Program-made: the position numbers and the translations under genes
NCBI RefSeq assembly: GCF_023716565.1
Contig: NZ_CP071848.1
Location: 1,240,001 to 1,304,000 of the forward strand
Source of the DNA: Vibrio sp. SCSIO 43136
Lineage (GTDB): Bacteria > Pseudomonadota > Gammaproteobacteria > Enterobacterales > Vibrionaceae
Direction of reading: 5' to 3'
DNA length: 64,000 bases
Part shown: positions 57,123 to 64,000 of the stretch, piece by piece
Layout of the letters: the number at the start of each line of letters is the position of its first letter
Numbering within the stretch: the first letter of the stretch is position 1
Notes under the pieces: generated by a model
Databases searched by the model: none
The model's input: only the letters and a program-made list of their open reading frames with translations
What the model was told of the DNA's origin: nothing

Positions 57123-57131
57123 TGTGGATAA
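57123..57131 (-). promoter_or_regulatory. DnaA box upstream of nrdA
   Basis: TGTGGATAA on the + strand is TTATCCACA on the - strand, a perfect R-type DnaA box, about 195 bases before the nrdA start. DnaA controls nrdAB in E. coli. Here it may link RNR synthesis to replication initiation. Confidence 0.6.
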
Positions 57132-57322
57132 CCTATGACTTAAATCTTTAACGTAAGTAGTCACTAACCTATGAGTTAAGGTCAACTTTATTGCCGTAAA
57201 ATGTCAATTCCAAGGTTGATTTAATTCTAACCAGTCAAAAAAATATTTTGCTTGATCTTTAGGGTAAATTTGGCTGTAGCCCTTGCTGTATAAAGCGTGC
57301 GCAAAAGTTAAATAAAATGATA

Positions 57323-57348
57323 AAAAAGGAGGCAATCGCCTCCTTTTT
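57323..57348. terminator. Bidirectional terminator next to ubiG
   Basis: AAAAAGGAGGC pairs with GCCTCCTTTTT around AATC. A and T runs sit on both sides. It lies 38 bases past the ubiG stop on the - strand. Confidence 0.9.
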
Positions 57349-57385
57349 GTACACTGGGTCACATTTGAATCATGTGGAAAAATTT

Positions 57386-58108
57386 CTACAAACTTTTTTG
57401 CGTAGCGACGATGTAGTTCACATCTACGTTGCTGCCTAGACGATAGCTATCATTCAACAAGTTGTAGTGCAATCCAGTGATAGACTGTTCGATAAGATCT
57501 GTTTGATCAATCATTTTCATTAGCTCAGCTGGGCGAATGAACTTGCCATGATCATGAGTACCTTTAGGCACGATCTTCATGATGTGCTCGGCACCTACAA
57601 TAGCAAACAGGTAGGATTTCATATTGCGGTTAAGCGTTGAGAAGAATACGTGACCACCTGGCTTTACGAGTTGGCAACATGATTGAATCACCGACAACGG
57701 ATCAGGGACGTGCTCTAGCATCTCCATACAAGTCACCACATCATACTGGCCACGATGTAGTTCGGCATGCTCTTCCACAGTGCATTGCACATATTCAACA
57801 TTCTTGGTGCCAGTTTCCAAAGCATGCAGCCTAGCGACTTCTAACGGCTCAGCGCCCATATCAAGGCCAGTGACTTGCGCACCTTGGTTGGCCATACTTT
57901 CGGCGAGAATGCCACCACCACAGCCAACGTCCAACGCCTTTTTACCAAACAAACCGCCACTTTTGTCCATCACGTAGCCTAAACGTAACGGGTTGATTTG
58001 GTGTAAAGGTTTAAACTCGCCTTCGAGGTCCCACCAACGTGAGGCCATTTCTTCGAACTTCTTAATCTCGGCAGGGTCGACGTTTACTTGCTGTGACATA
58101 GTATCCAT
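57386..58108 (-). CDS. ubiG: Ubiquinone O-methyltransferase UbiG
   Basis: A 240-residue SAM-dependent methyltransferase for both O-methylation steps of ubiquinone synthesis. The glycine-rich SAM motif is [19 protein letters not shown]. The N-terminal [20 protein letters not shown] and the [14 protein letters not shown] motif are typical. Start at ATG 58108; the next Met (58099) is also possible, and neither has a strong ribosome site. It is divergent from gyrA, as in many gammaproteobacteria. Confidence 0.95.
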   Translation of the reverse strand: MDTMSQQVNVDPAEIKKFEEMASRWWDLEGEFKPLHQINPLRLGYVMDKSGGLFGKKALDVGCGGGILAESMANQGAQVTGLDMGAEPLEVARLHALETGTKNVEYVQCTVEEHAELHRGQYDVVTCMEMLEHVPDPLSVIQSCCQLVKPGGHVFFSTLNRNMKSYLFAIVGAEHIMKIVPKGTHDHGKFIRPAELMKMIDQTDLIEQSITGLHYNLLNDSYRLGSNVDVNYIVATQKSL

Positions 58109-58370
58109 TGTGCTTATTTGTGTTGGTAATTCACTATACTCACTCCCTATAGAAGGTCAATTTAATATCTTGAATGCGGCGATGAATGAAGTGGTTAAAA
58201 TTCAGACATATAGCTATTTATTGTGTAAATAGTCGGCGATTGAATCGCAACAGAGCTCACAACCTGATAAAAGCGTAGGGAAACAGATGCCGAGAAGGGG
58301 ATTTGTGTGTTATATTTTCCGACCTTATACGTATCAAAAAAATACGAGACACTAGAGGGATAATGGCTCT

Positions 58371-60992
58371 ATGAGCGATCTAGCTAAAGAGATCACGCCC
58401 GTCAATATCGAAGATGAGCTACGAGGTTCGTACCTAGACTACGCGATGTCTGTAATCGTGGGTCGTGCTCTTCCTGATGTGCGTGATGGCCTGAAACCAG
58501 TACACCGCCGCGTTTTGTTCGCGATGAATGTACTAGGCAACGATTGGAATAAACCATATAAAAAATCTGCCCGTGTTGTTGGCGACGTAATCGGTAAATA
58601 TCACCCACACGGTGATAGTGCGGTGTACGATACGATCGTACGTATGGCGCAGCCATTCTCGCTACGTTACATGCTAGTCGATGGTCAAGGTAACTTTGGC
58701 TCGATCGATGGCGACTCAGCGGCAGCAATGCGTTACACCGAAGTTCGCATGGCGAAAATTGCCCATGAACTTCTGGCTGACCTAGACAAAGAAACCGTGG
58801 ACTACGTACCAAACTATGATGGTACAGAGCAGATCCCAGCGGTTCTTCCAACTAAGATTCCTAACCTATTGGTGAACGGTGCTTCTGGTATCGCAGTAGG
58901 TATGGCAACCAACATCCCACCGCACAACCTTGGTGAAGTGATTGATGGCTGTCTGGCTTACATCAATAATGAAGAGATCACTATTGATGAGCTAATCGAT
59001 TATATTCCGGGTCCAGACTTCCCAACCGCAGCATTGATCAGCGGCCGTAAAGGCATCATCGATGCGTACAAAACGGGTCGTGGCAAAATCTACATGCGTG
59101 CTAAAGCGGAAGTAGAAGCTGACAAGAATGGCAAAGAGACCATCATTGTTACTGAGATCCCATACCAAGTGAACAAAGCGCGTCTGATTGAAAAGATCGC
59201 CGACTTGGTAAAAGAGAAGCGTGTTGAAGGCATCAGTGCACTGCGTGATGAGTCTGATAAAGACGGTATGCGCATTGTTATCGAATGTAAGCGTGATGCA
59301 GTGGGCGAAGTGGTGCTTAACAACCTTTACGCAAACACTCAGCTACAAAGCACATTCGGCATCAACATGGTAGCTCTAGACAACGGCCAGCCTAAGCTAT
59401 TCAACCTGAAAGAGATGTTGAAATGCTTCGTTGACCACCGTCGTGAAGTGGTTACTCGCCGTACTATCTTTGAACTACGCAAAGCTCGTGACCGTGCTCA
59501 TATCCTTGAAGGTCTAGCGCTAGCACTGGCCAACATCGATGAGATCATTGAATTAATCCGTCGTGCGCCAACCCCTGCTGAAGCGAAAGCCGGCCTAACC
59601 TCTCGTGGTTGGGATCTAGGTAACGTTGCAGCAATGCTAGAACGTGCTGGTACTGATGCAGCTCGTCCAGAGTGGCTAGAGCCGCAATTTGGTATCCGTG
59701 ATGGTCAGTACTTCCTGACTGAACAACAAGCGCAAGCGATTCTAGATCTACGTCTACAGAAACTGACCGGCCTTGAGCACGAGAAGATCCTAGACGAGTA
59801 CAAAGGTCTACTTGATGAAATCGCTGAGCTAATGCACATCCTTGCGAGCACAGAGCGCTTGATGGAAGTTATCCGTGAAGAGCTAGAAGCCGTTCGCGAA
59901 GGTTTTGCTGATGAGCGCCGTACCGAAATCACTGCTGCGAGCCATGACATCGACATGGAAGAGCTGATTGCTCAAGAAGATGTTGTAGTAACGCTATCTC
60001 ATGAAGGTTACGTTAAGTATCAGCTACTAAGCGACTACGAAGCACAGCGTCGTGGTGGTAAAGGTAAGAGCGCAACTAAGATGAAAGATGAAGATTACAT
60101 CGAACGTCTGCTCGTTGCGAACACCCACGATAACATTCTATGTTTCTCAACTCGTGGTAAGACTTACCGTCTGAAAGTTTACCAACTACCACAAGCGAGC
60201 CGCACAGCACGTGGTAAGCCAATCGTTAACATCCTTCCACTAGAAGATGATGAACGTATCACAGCTATCCTACCGGTATCTGAGTTCTCTGCAGACAAGT
60301 ACATCTTCATGGCGACTGGTGACGGTACCGTTAAGAAGACTTCACTAGATCAGTTTGCGAACGTACGTGCTAATGGTCTGATTGCAGTAAACCTACGTGA
60401 CGATGACTCATTGATTGGTGTTGATATCACCGACGGTGACTCAGACATCATGCTGTTCTCTCAATCAGGCAAAGTGGTTCGTTTCAACGAACAGCACGTA
60501 CGTGCAATGGGCCGTACAGCGTCTGGTGTACGTGGTATGAAGCTGCCTGAAGGCGATAAAGTGGTGTCACTGATCGTTCCTCGTGGCGAAGGCGACATTC
60601 TAACTGTGACGCAAAATGGTTACGGTAAACGTACTGAGCAAGCAGAATACCCGACTAAGGGCCGTGCAACCCAAGGTGTTGTATCGATCAAGGTATCTGA
60701 GCGTAACGGTAGCGTAGTCGGTGCTGTACAGGTTGAAGAAGGCGATGAATTCATGATGATCACGGATGCAGGTACGTTAGTTCGTACTCGTGTCGGTGAG
60801 GTGAGCCAAGTGGGCCGTAATACCCAAGGTGTTACGCTGATCCGTACTGGTGAAGATGAAAACGTAGTAGCCCTTCAGCGCATCGAAGAGATCGAAGAAG
60901 CGGAATTGCCAGAAGGCGAAGAAGCTGAAGCGAGCGAAGAGACCACAGCGCAAGCACCAACAGAATCTTCTTCTGAAGGTGACGAAGAGTAA
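58371..60992 (+). CDS. gyrA: DNA gyrase subunit A
   Basis: An 873-residue GyrA. The catalytic Tyr122 is in [10 protein letters not shown]. The quinolone region reads [12 protein letters not shown] with Ser83 and Asp87, the susceptible-type residues. The C-terminal DNA-wrapping domain has the GyrA box QRRGGKG. The tail is long and acidic (after about 825), as in other gammaproteobacteria. It is monocistronic with a terminator 20 bases past the stop. Confidence 0.97.
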   Translation: MSDLAKEITPVNIEDELRGSYLDYAMSVIVGRALPDVRDGLKPVHRRVLFAMNVLGNDWNKPYKKSARVVGDVIGKYHPHGDSAVYDTIVRMAQPFSLRYMLVDGQGNFGSIDGDSAAAMRYTEVRMAKIAHELLADLDKETVDYVPNYDGTEQIPAVLPTKIPNLLVNGASGIAVGMATNIPPHNLGEVIDGCLAYINNEEITIDELIDYIPGPDFPTAALISGRKGIIDAYKTGRGKIYMRAKAEVEADKNGKETIIVTEIPYQVNKARLIEKIADLVKEKRVEGISALRDESDKDGMRIVIECKRDAVGEVVLNNLYANTQLQSTFGINMVALDNGQPKLFNLKEMLKCFVDHRREVVTRRTIFELRKARDRAHILEGLALALANIDEIIELIRRAPTPAEAKAGLTSRGWDLGNVAAMLERAGTDAARPEWLEPQFGIRDGQYFLTEQQAQAILDLRLQKLTGLEHEKILDEYKGLLDEIAELMHILASTERLMEVIREELEAVREGFADERRTEITAASHDIDMEELIAQEDVVVTLSHEGYVKYQLLSDYEAQRRGGKGKSATKMKDEDYIERLLVANTHDNILCFSTRGKTYRLKVYQLPQASRTARGKPIVNILPLEDDERITAILPVSEFSADKYIFMATGDGTVKKTSLDQFANVRANGLIAVNLRDDDSLIGVDITDGDSDIMLFSQSGKVVRFNEQHVRAMGRTASGVRGMKLPEGDKVVSLIVPRGEGDILTVTQNGYGKRTEQAEYPTKGRATQGVVSIKVSERNGSVVGAVQVEEGDEFMMITDAGTLVRTRVGEVSQVGRNTQGVTLIRTGEDENVVALQRIEEIEEAELPEGEEAEASEETTAQAPTESSSEGDEE

Positions 60993-61011
60993 TCTTCTTA
61001 CGAGTTGTAAC

Positions 61012-61040
61012 AAACCGGACCAAATGGTCCGGTTTTTTTT
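61012..61040 (+). terminator. Terminator after gyrA
   Basis: AAACCGGACC pairs with GGTCCGGTTT around AAAT and is followed by six T. Confidence 0.93.
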
Positions 61041-61111
61041 GCTCTGAATAGCAAAACTGTTGGTGATATTTCGGTAGAATGCCGTCAGTTGAACAGTTTG
61101 GCATTAAAATT

Positions 61112-61780
61112 ATGGAACCGCTTTCCTCTCAGTTTCCAATTGCCGCAATACTTGTGGCCTGTACTTTCGTCATCACCTTGCTTATTGCAGTGGTGTTCAC
61201 CGCACGTAGGCTAGAGCGCCCGGACTTTCGTCTCTCAGTCACTATTGCAGGGTCGGTGAGCCTATTGGCCTTATTGGTATGGCTGCCACTTGCACCTACA
61301 CCCCCTACAGAGCATGAGCAAGCCCAAGCGGCTAAAACGCTTGATCAGGCAATGGAAGAAGTGCAGCAAACTCTACGAGATAACCCAAACGATGCAGTTG
61401 CTTGGTTCGAGCTAGGGCAAGGTTACTTAGAACAAAGTGACTTCTCTGCGGCGTCGACTTGCTTTGATTATGCTATTCGTTTGAGCGAACAACCTAATGC
61501 GGCGCACTATTCAGCCAAAGCAACCGCAGACTATTACTTATCCAATCAGAACATCAAGCCTGCAATCCAGAGGTTGTTGGACACAGCATTGTCAATCAAT
61601 TCAACCGATCGAACGGCGCTGACGCTAATGGCTAACGATCACTTCATCAGTTTTCGCTATCAAGAGGCAATTCAACTGTGGGAGCGACTGTTAGATTCGA
61701 AGCAAAAGAATCTCGATCGAGCAGCTATCATTCATTCGATTAATCAAGCTAGAGCCTTAGTTAAAGGAAGTGGCTCTTAA
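61112..61780 (+). CDS. CcmI/NrfG-like TPR membrane protein
   Basis: About 222 residues. Two membrane segments near the N-terminus (IAAILVACTFVITLLIAVVF and LSVTIAGSVSLLALLVWLPL) flank a short charged loop, as in CcmI. A periplasmic TPR domain follows (AVAWFELGQGYLEQSDFSAA and ALTLMANDHFISFRYQEAIQ). Such proteins bring apocytochromes to the haem ligase. NrfG does this for NrfA, whose gene lies about 0.9 kb away in convergent orientation, so a link is plausible. ATG at 61112 is preferred; the Met at 61079 is also in frame. Confidence 0.75.
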   Translation: MEPLSSQFPIAAILVACTFVITLLIAVVFTARRLERPDFRLSVTIAGSVSLLALLVWLPLAPTPPTEHEQAQAAKTLDQAMEEVQQTLRDNPNDAVAWFELGQGYLEQSDFSAASTCFDYAIRLSEQPNAAHYSAKATADYYLSNQNIKPAIQRLLDTALSINSTDRTALTLMANDHFISFRYQEAIQLWERLLDSKQKNLDRAAIIHSINQARALVKGSGS

Positions 61781-61867
61781 CAGGGGCAAAAAGATCAAAT
61801 TCTACTGGTAGCTATAGGGTATTCGATATAGAGTGACGCCGATATACGAACCAGAAGAGAATTGAAA

Positions 61868-62113
61868 ATGTTCAGTGACGATAAAATCATCGATAACTTG
61901 ACCGAACTTGAAGCATTCCTAATTGCTGTTGAAAGCGGTGCTTTAGGTCTTAACAATATTGCAGGCGTTGCAATGGCGACCAGCAATAAAGATGGTCGTC
62001 ATTTTGTGGCGGTATTGGATGATAAACACGAGTTGCTTCTCGCTCGTTGGGTGACAGACGAGATCTTCCAAACAGGCCAAGACCTAGTTCGAAACGGCCC
62101 ACGTAAAAACTAA
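61868..62113 (+). CDS. Small hypothetical protein
   Basis: An 81-residue soluble protein beginning MFSDDKIIDNLTELEAFLIA. It has a helical N-terminal half and a beta C-terminal half with HFVAVLDDKHELLLARW. AGAAGAGAA lies upstream. No known family or motif; the acidic N-terminus and small size suggest a binding or regulatory role, but this is a guess. It is followed by a strong terminator. Confidence 0.62.
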   Translation: MFSDDKIIDNLTELEAFLIAVESGALGLNNIAGVAMATSNKDGRHFVAVLDDKHELLLARWVTDEIFQTGQDLVRNGPRKN

Positions 62114-62116
62114 ATA

Positions 62117-62145
62117 AAAGTCCCGACCAAGAGGTCGGGATTTTT
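62117..62145 (+). terminator. Terminator after the 81-residue gene
   Basis: TCCCGACC pairs with GGTCGGGA around AAGA and is flanked by A and T runs, so it can also end the convergent gene at 62144. Confidence 0.92.
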
Positions 62146-62440
62146 ATTTCAGTATCTCAATGCATTCGCTGTACGACGGATGGTCTCCGACGCCGATATT
62201 CCACAGTCTTTTCGAAGCAAAGAAAGCAAATTTTGGATCGGAAGGGTAGAGTGAGGTGCGGTGATTCTTCTTTGCGATATAAATTGATCGCATTTCACTG
62301 AGCTCGTCTCCAACGATATAGCGAGAAGCGACACACAGTTCGGCAAGCCCTTCATGAGCGTAAGCATAGATCTCGCTATTAGTAATATTGGCTGAGCTTA
62401 AACTTGGCATCAGTGCCAGAAGTAAGGTGTATTTGCGCAT
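62144..62440 (-). CDS. Small secreted protein, unknown
   Basis: A 98-residue protein with a signal peptide (MRKYTLLLALMPSLSSA). The mature part has two Cys (ELCVAS and SECIEIL) that may form a disulfide. No family recognised. The gene lies just inside a terminator shared with the convergent neighbour. Confidence 0.65.
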   Translation of the reverse strand: MRKYTLLLALMPSLSSANITNSEIYAYAHEGLAELCVASRYIVGDELSEMRSIYIAKKNHRTSLYPSDPKFAFFASKRLWNIGVGDHPSYSECIEILK

Positions 62441-62580
62441 CAGTGATTCTCTACAAAAGGTAACAATCCATTCCGAGTTGTAGTAGTTCCATTACGAGTG
62501 CGACGAGATGATAATAGGTATTACGTTAAACTTGGTTAAGATAAAGTCAATATGATGCCTGATACACCAAAAGATGACCA

Positions 62581-62606
62581 AAAAAAGCCGCCCGATGGGG
62601 CGGCTA
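62581..62606 (-). terminator. Terminator after nrfA
   Basis: On the - strand AGCCGCCCC pairs with GGGCGGCT around ATC and is followed by a run of T. It lies about 50 bases past the nrfA stop. A second inverted repeat (ATACCAACA/TGTTGGTAT at about 62620-62646) precedes it. Confidence 0.88.
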
Positions 62607-62658
62607 AGTTTTGATACCCATACCAACAAATTAAGGTGTTGGTATAAGGTTGGCAATA

Positions 62659-64000
62659 TTAGTATTTGCTCTCTCTAAGTTCGGCTTTCTTATCCCACTC
62701 AGGTACAACCGTCTCTAAGAAGTGCTGCTTCTCGGCATTGAGCTTATCCATAGGCATGCCTAGGGCTTTTTGCGCCGCTTCTTTGGTCGAAATATCAGGA
62801 ATTTCGATTGGGTCTGTGATGCCTTTAGTTGCAAGTAGTCGTACTAACTTAGTACGAGCATCTGCTGCTCTGTCGACAGCAGTGCCTAGCACTTCAAGTG
62901 CAACTTCAGGCGCATGCATGTGAACACCATGAGAGGCGATCGCGTAATCCCAGCGCCACTGTGCATGACGGATATCTTGAAGGATGTCTGCCATTTCAGC
63001 TTCTGTCGCACCAGCATCCCACGCCGCACCTGCTTCGAAGTGCGCTGCCACGATTTGTTTCTCAGCAGTTAGCTTCATGTTAGCCACTTGCGCTTTACGA
63101 GTTGAAACTACGCCTTGCAGCATTTCCTTAGACTGGGTGTGACAGTTTGCACAAGTATCTTCGAAGCGATCAAATGGGTTACCCACTTTGTGGTCGGTAT
63201 ACACCGTACCGTCTTCTTTGGTCACTTTAGGCATGTGACAGTCTACACACACAACGCCATTTTTGCCGTGGATACCATCACGCCAAGTTTCGTAACCTGG
63301 GTGTTGGGCTTTTAGCATTGGCGCTTTGGATACTTTATGGGTCCAGTCTTTGAAATTGAGCGCATCGTAGTATTGCTCCATTTCATCCACAGTGGTGCCC
63401 ATATCCCAAGGGAACTTAACCGCCTTAGTTGGTCCGGTGAAGTAGTATTCAACATGACATTGAGCACACACAGATGCTTGTTGGTCGAGACGAGACTGCT
63501 TATCGAAATCCTTGCCGATGGCTTGGAATGCACGCTCTACGTAAGGACGAGTGAGCGCTAGTGCAGGCTCTCCATTTTTGAACTCTTCGCTACGAGTGTC
63601 ATGACAATCCGAACAGCCGATTGGGTTAACGATTTCATGGCCTAGACGAGCCCATTTCCCACTGAAGTAGCCGTCTTCACCTCGCTCGTCGATAACACGA
63701 GCGACGTCAGGGCTTTTACAGCTCCAACACGCCATAGGCATAGGGCCAGAGTTTTCGTCGGTAGGTCCGCCAGTACGAAGAGTGTTGCGCACGTCATCAA
63801 GTGCGTAGAAGTGTCCACGAGCCTTGTTGTAGTCTTTAGCGAAGCCATAGCCTGCCCACATGATCACCATATTCGGGTCATGAGCCAGTGCGTCTTCTAT
63901 TTCTTCACTTTGCTCAGTGGCTTTCCAAGATTGGTATTGATCCGGATGGTTTTGTTCAAACGCATCATTACGTGGATCAACTAAGCCTTTGTTTTCAGAT
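62659..64000 (-). CDS. nrfA: Ammonia-forming cytochrome c nitrite reductase, partial
   Basis: The reading frame runs off the right edge, so the N-terminus and signal peptide are missing; at least 446 codons are present. The catalytic haem site is CWSCK, and four CxxCH sites follow (CSDCH, CAQCH, CVDCH, CANCH), the full NrfA set of five haems. [20 protein letters not shown] and [14 protein letters not shown] are family hallmarks. NrfA reduces nitrite to ammonia in the periplasm during anaerobic growth. The promoter lies outside the window. Confidence 0.96.
   Translation of the reverse strand, partial: SENKGLVDPRNDAFEQNHPDQYQSWKATEQSEEIEDALAHDPNMVIMWAGYGFAKDYNKARGHFYALDDVRNTLRTGGPTDENSGPMPMACWSCKSPDVARVIDERGEDGYFSGKWARLGHEIVNPIGCSDCHDTRSEEFKNGEPALALTRPYVERAFQAIGKDFDKQSRLDQQASVCAQCHVEYYFTGPTKAVKFPWDMGTTVDEMEQYYDALNFKDWTHKVSKAPMLKAQHPGYETWRDGIHGKNGVVCVDCHMPKVTKEDGTVYTDHKVGNPFDRFEDTCANCHTQSKEMLQGVVSTRKAQVANMKLTAEKQIVAAHFEAGAAWDAGATEAEMADILQDIRHAQWRWDYAIASHGVHMHAPEVALEVLGTAVDRAADARTKLVRLLATKGITDPIEIPDISTKEAAQKALGMPMDKLNAEKQHFLETVVPEWDKKAELRESKY

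Larger units (their letters stand above)
56930..57385. other. Control region upstream of nrdA and end of ubiG
   Basis: About 455 bases with no gene. They carry the likely NrdR boxes (57018-57053), a DnaA box (57123-57131) and a bidirectional terminator (57323-57348). The rest between 57140 and 57310 is AT-rich, with no further signal I can support. Confidence 0.6.

Noticed and set aside
58371..60992. Quinolone-resistance changes in gyrA
   Set aside because: Ser83 and Asp87 are the susceptible-type residues.
1..64000. CRISPR array, insertion sequence or prophage
   Set aside because: I saw no regular direct repeats with spacers, no transposase or integrase genes and no phage structural genes apart from the T6SS parts that are phage-like by descent.

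Overview
The window comes from a marine gammaproteobacterium, almost certainly a Vibrio. The evidence is the three-gene norspermidine pathway (fused diaminobutyrate aminotransferase/decarboxylase, carboxynorspermidine dehydrogenase, NspC), the VarA/UvrY-UvrC-PgsA-tRNA block, a DUF3360 permease, a DUF3943 protein and several c-di-GMP proteins. Core proteins (GyrA, NrdAB, PolB, UvrC, UbiG, NrfA) are all of gammaproteobacterial type. The species cannot be fixed by eye.

Layout. (1) 1-22045, + strand: a near-complete type VI secretion (T6SS) operon. It runs: VgrG C-terminus, small conserved protein, PAAR tip, RelA/SpoT-fold protein, TssA, Hcp, TssB, TssC, a second TssC-like protein, TssE, TssF, TssG, TssH/ClpV, a periplasmic solute-binding-like protein, FHA protein, TssJ, TssK, TssL with a SPOR tail, TssM and a small Ser/Thr kinase-like protein. 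Many genes overlap by a few bases, and several use GTG or TTG starts. (2) 22121-27444: a nucleotidyltransferase-fold protein, a PTS-EIIC/EAL membrane protein, and DNA polymerase II on the - strand. (3) 27844-33818: uvrY/varA, uvrC, pgsA, a TPR-GAF-GGDEF protein (-), then a tRNA cluster (Cys, Gly, Leu, a tRNA-Leu remnant, Gly). (4) 34238-39073: DUF3360 permease, EamA exporter, a small tail-anchored protein, an HPt/HD-GYP fusion and a secreted protein. (5) 39152-44979: a structured leader with a 23-codon upstream ORF, then the norspermidine genes. (6) 45034-52929: chemoreceptor, ACT-domain regulator, DUF3943 protein, CinA-like protein, small ORF and a GH3 lipoprotein. (7) 53161-64000: the nrdA-nrdB-yfaE ribonucleotide reductase operon with likely NrdR and DnaA sites, ubiG, gyrA, a CcmI/NrfG-like TPR protein, two small genes and nrfA, which is cut by the window end.

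How the parts relate. The T6SS block encodes the tube (Hcp), sheath (TssB/C), baseplate (TssE/F/G/K), membrane complex (TssJ/L/M), recycling ATPase (TssH), and tip (VgrG/PAAR). An FHA protein and a kinase-like protein suggest post-translational control. No sigma-54 activator and no PppA-type phosphatase lie in the window. The most unusual points are the RelA/SpoT-fold protein in the tip-gene cluster, the loss of the TssM P-loop, the SPOR-tailed TssL, the solute-binding-like gene inside the operon, and the structured leader plus upstream ORF before the norspermidine genes. Three c-di-GMP-type proteins (EIIC-EAL, GAF-GGDEF, HPt-HD-GYP) lie within about 16 kb, which suggests heavy investment in surface/biofilm signalling; norspermidine is also a biofilm signal in vibrios.
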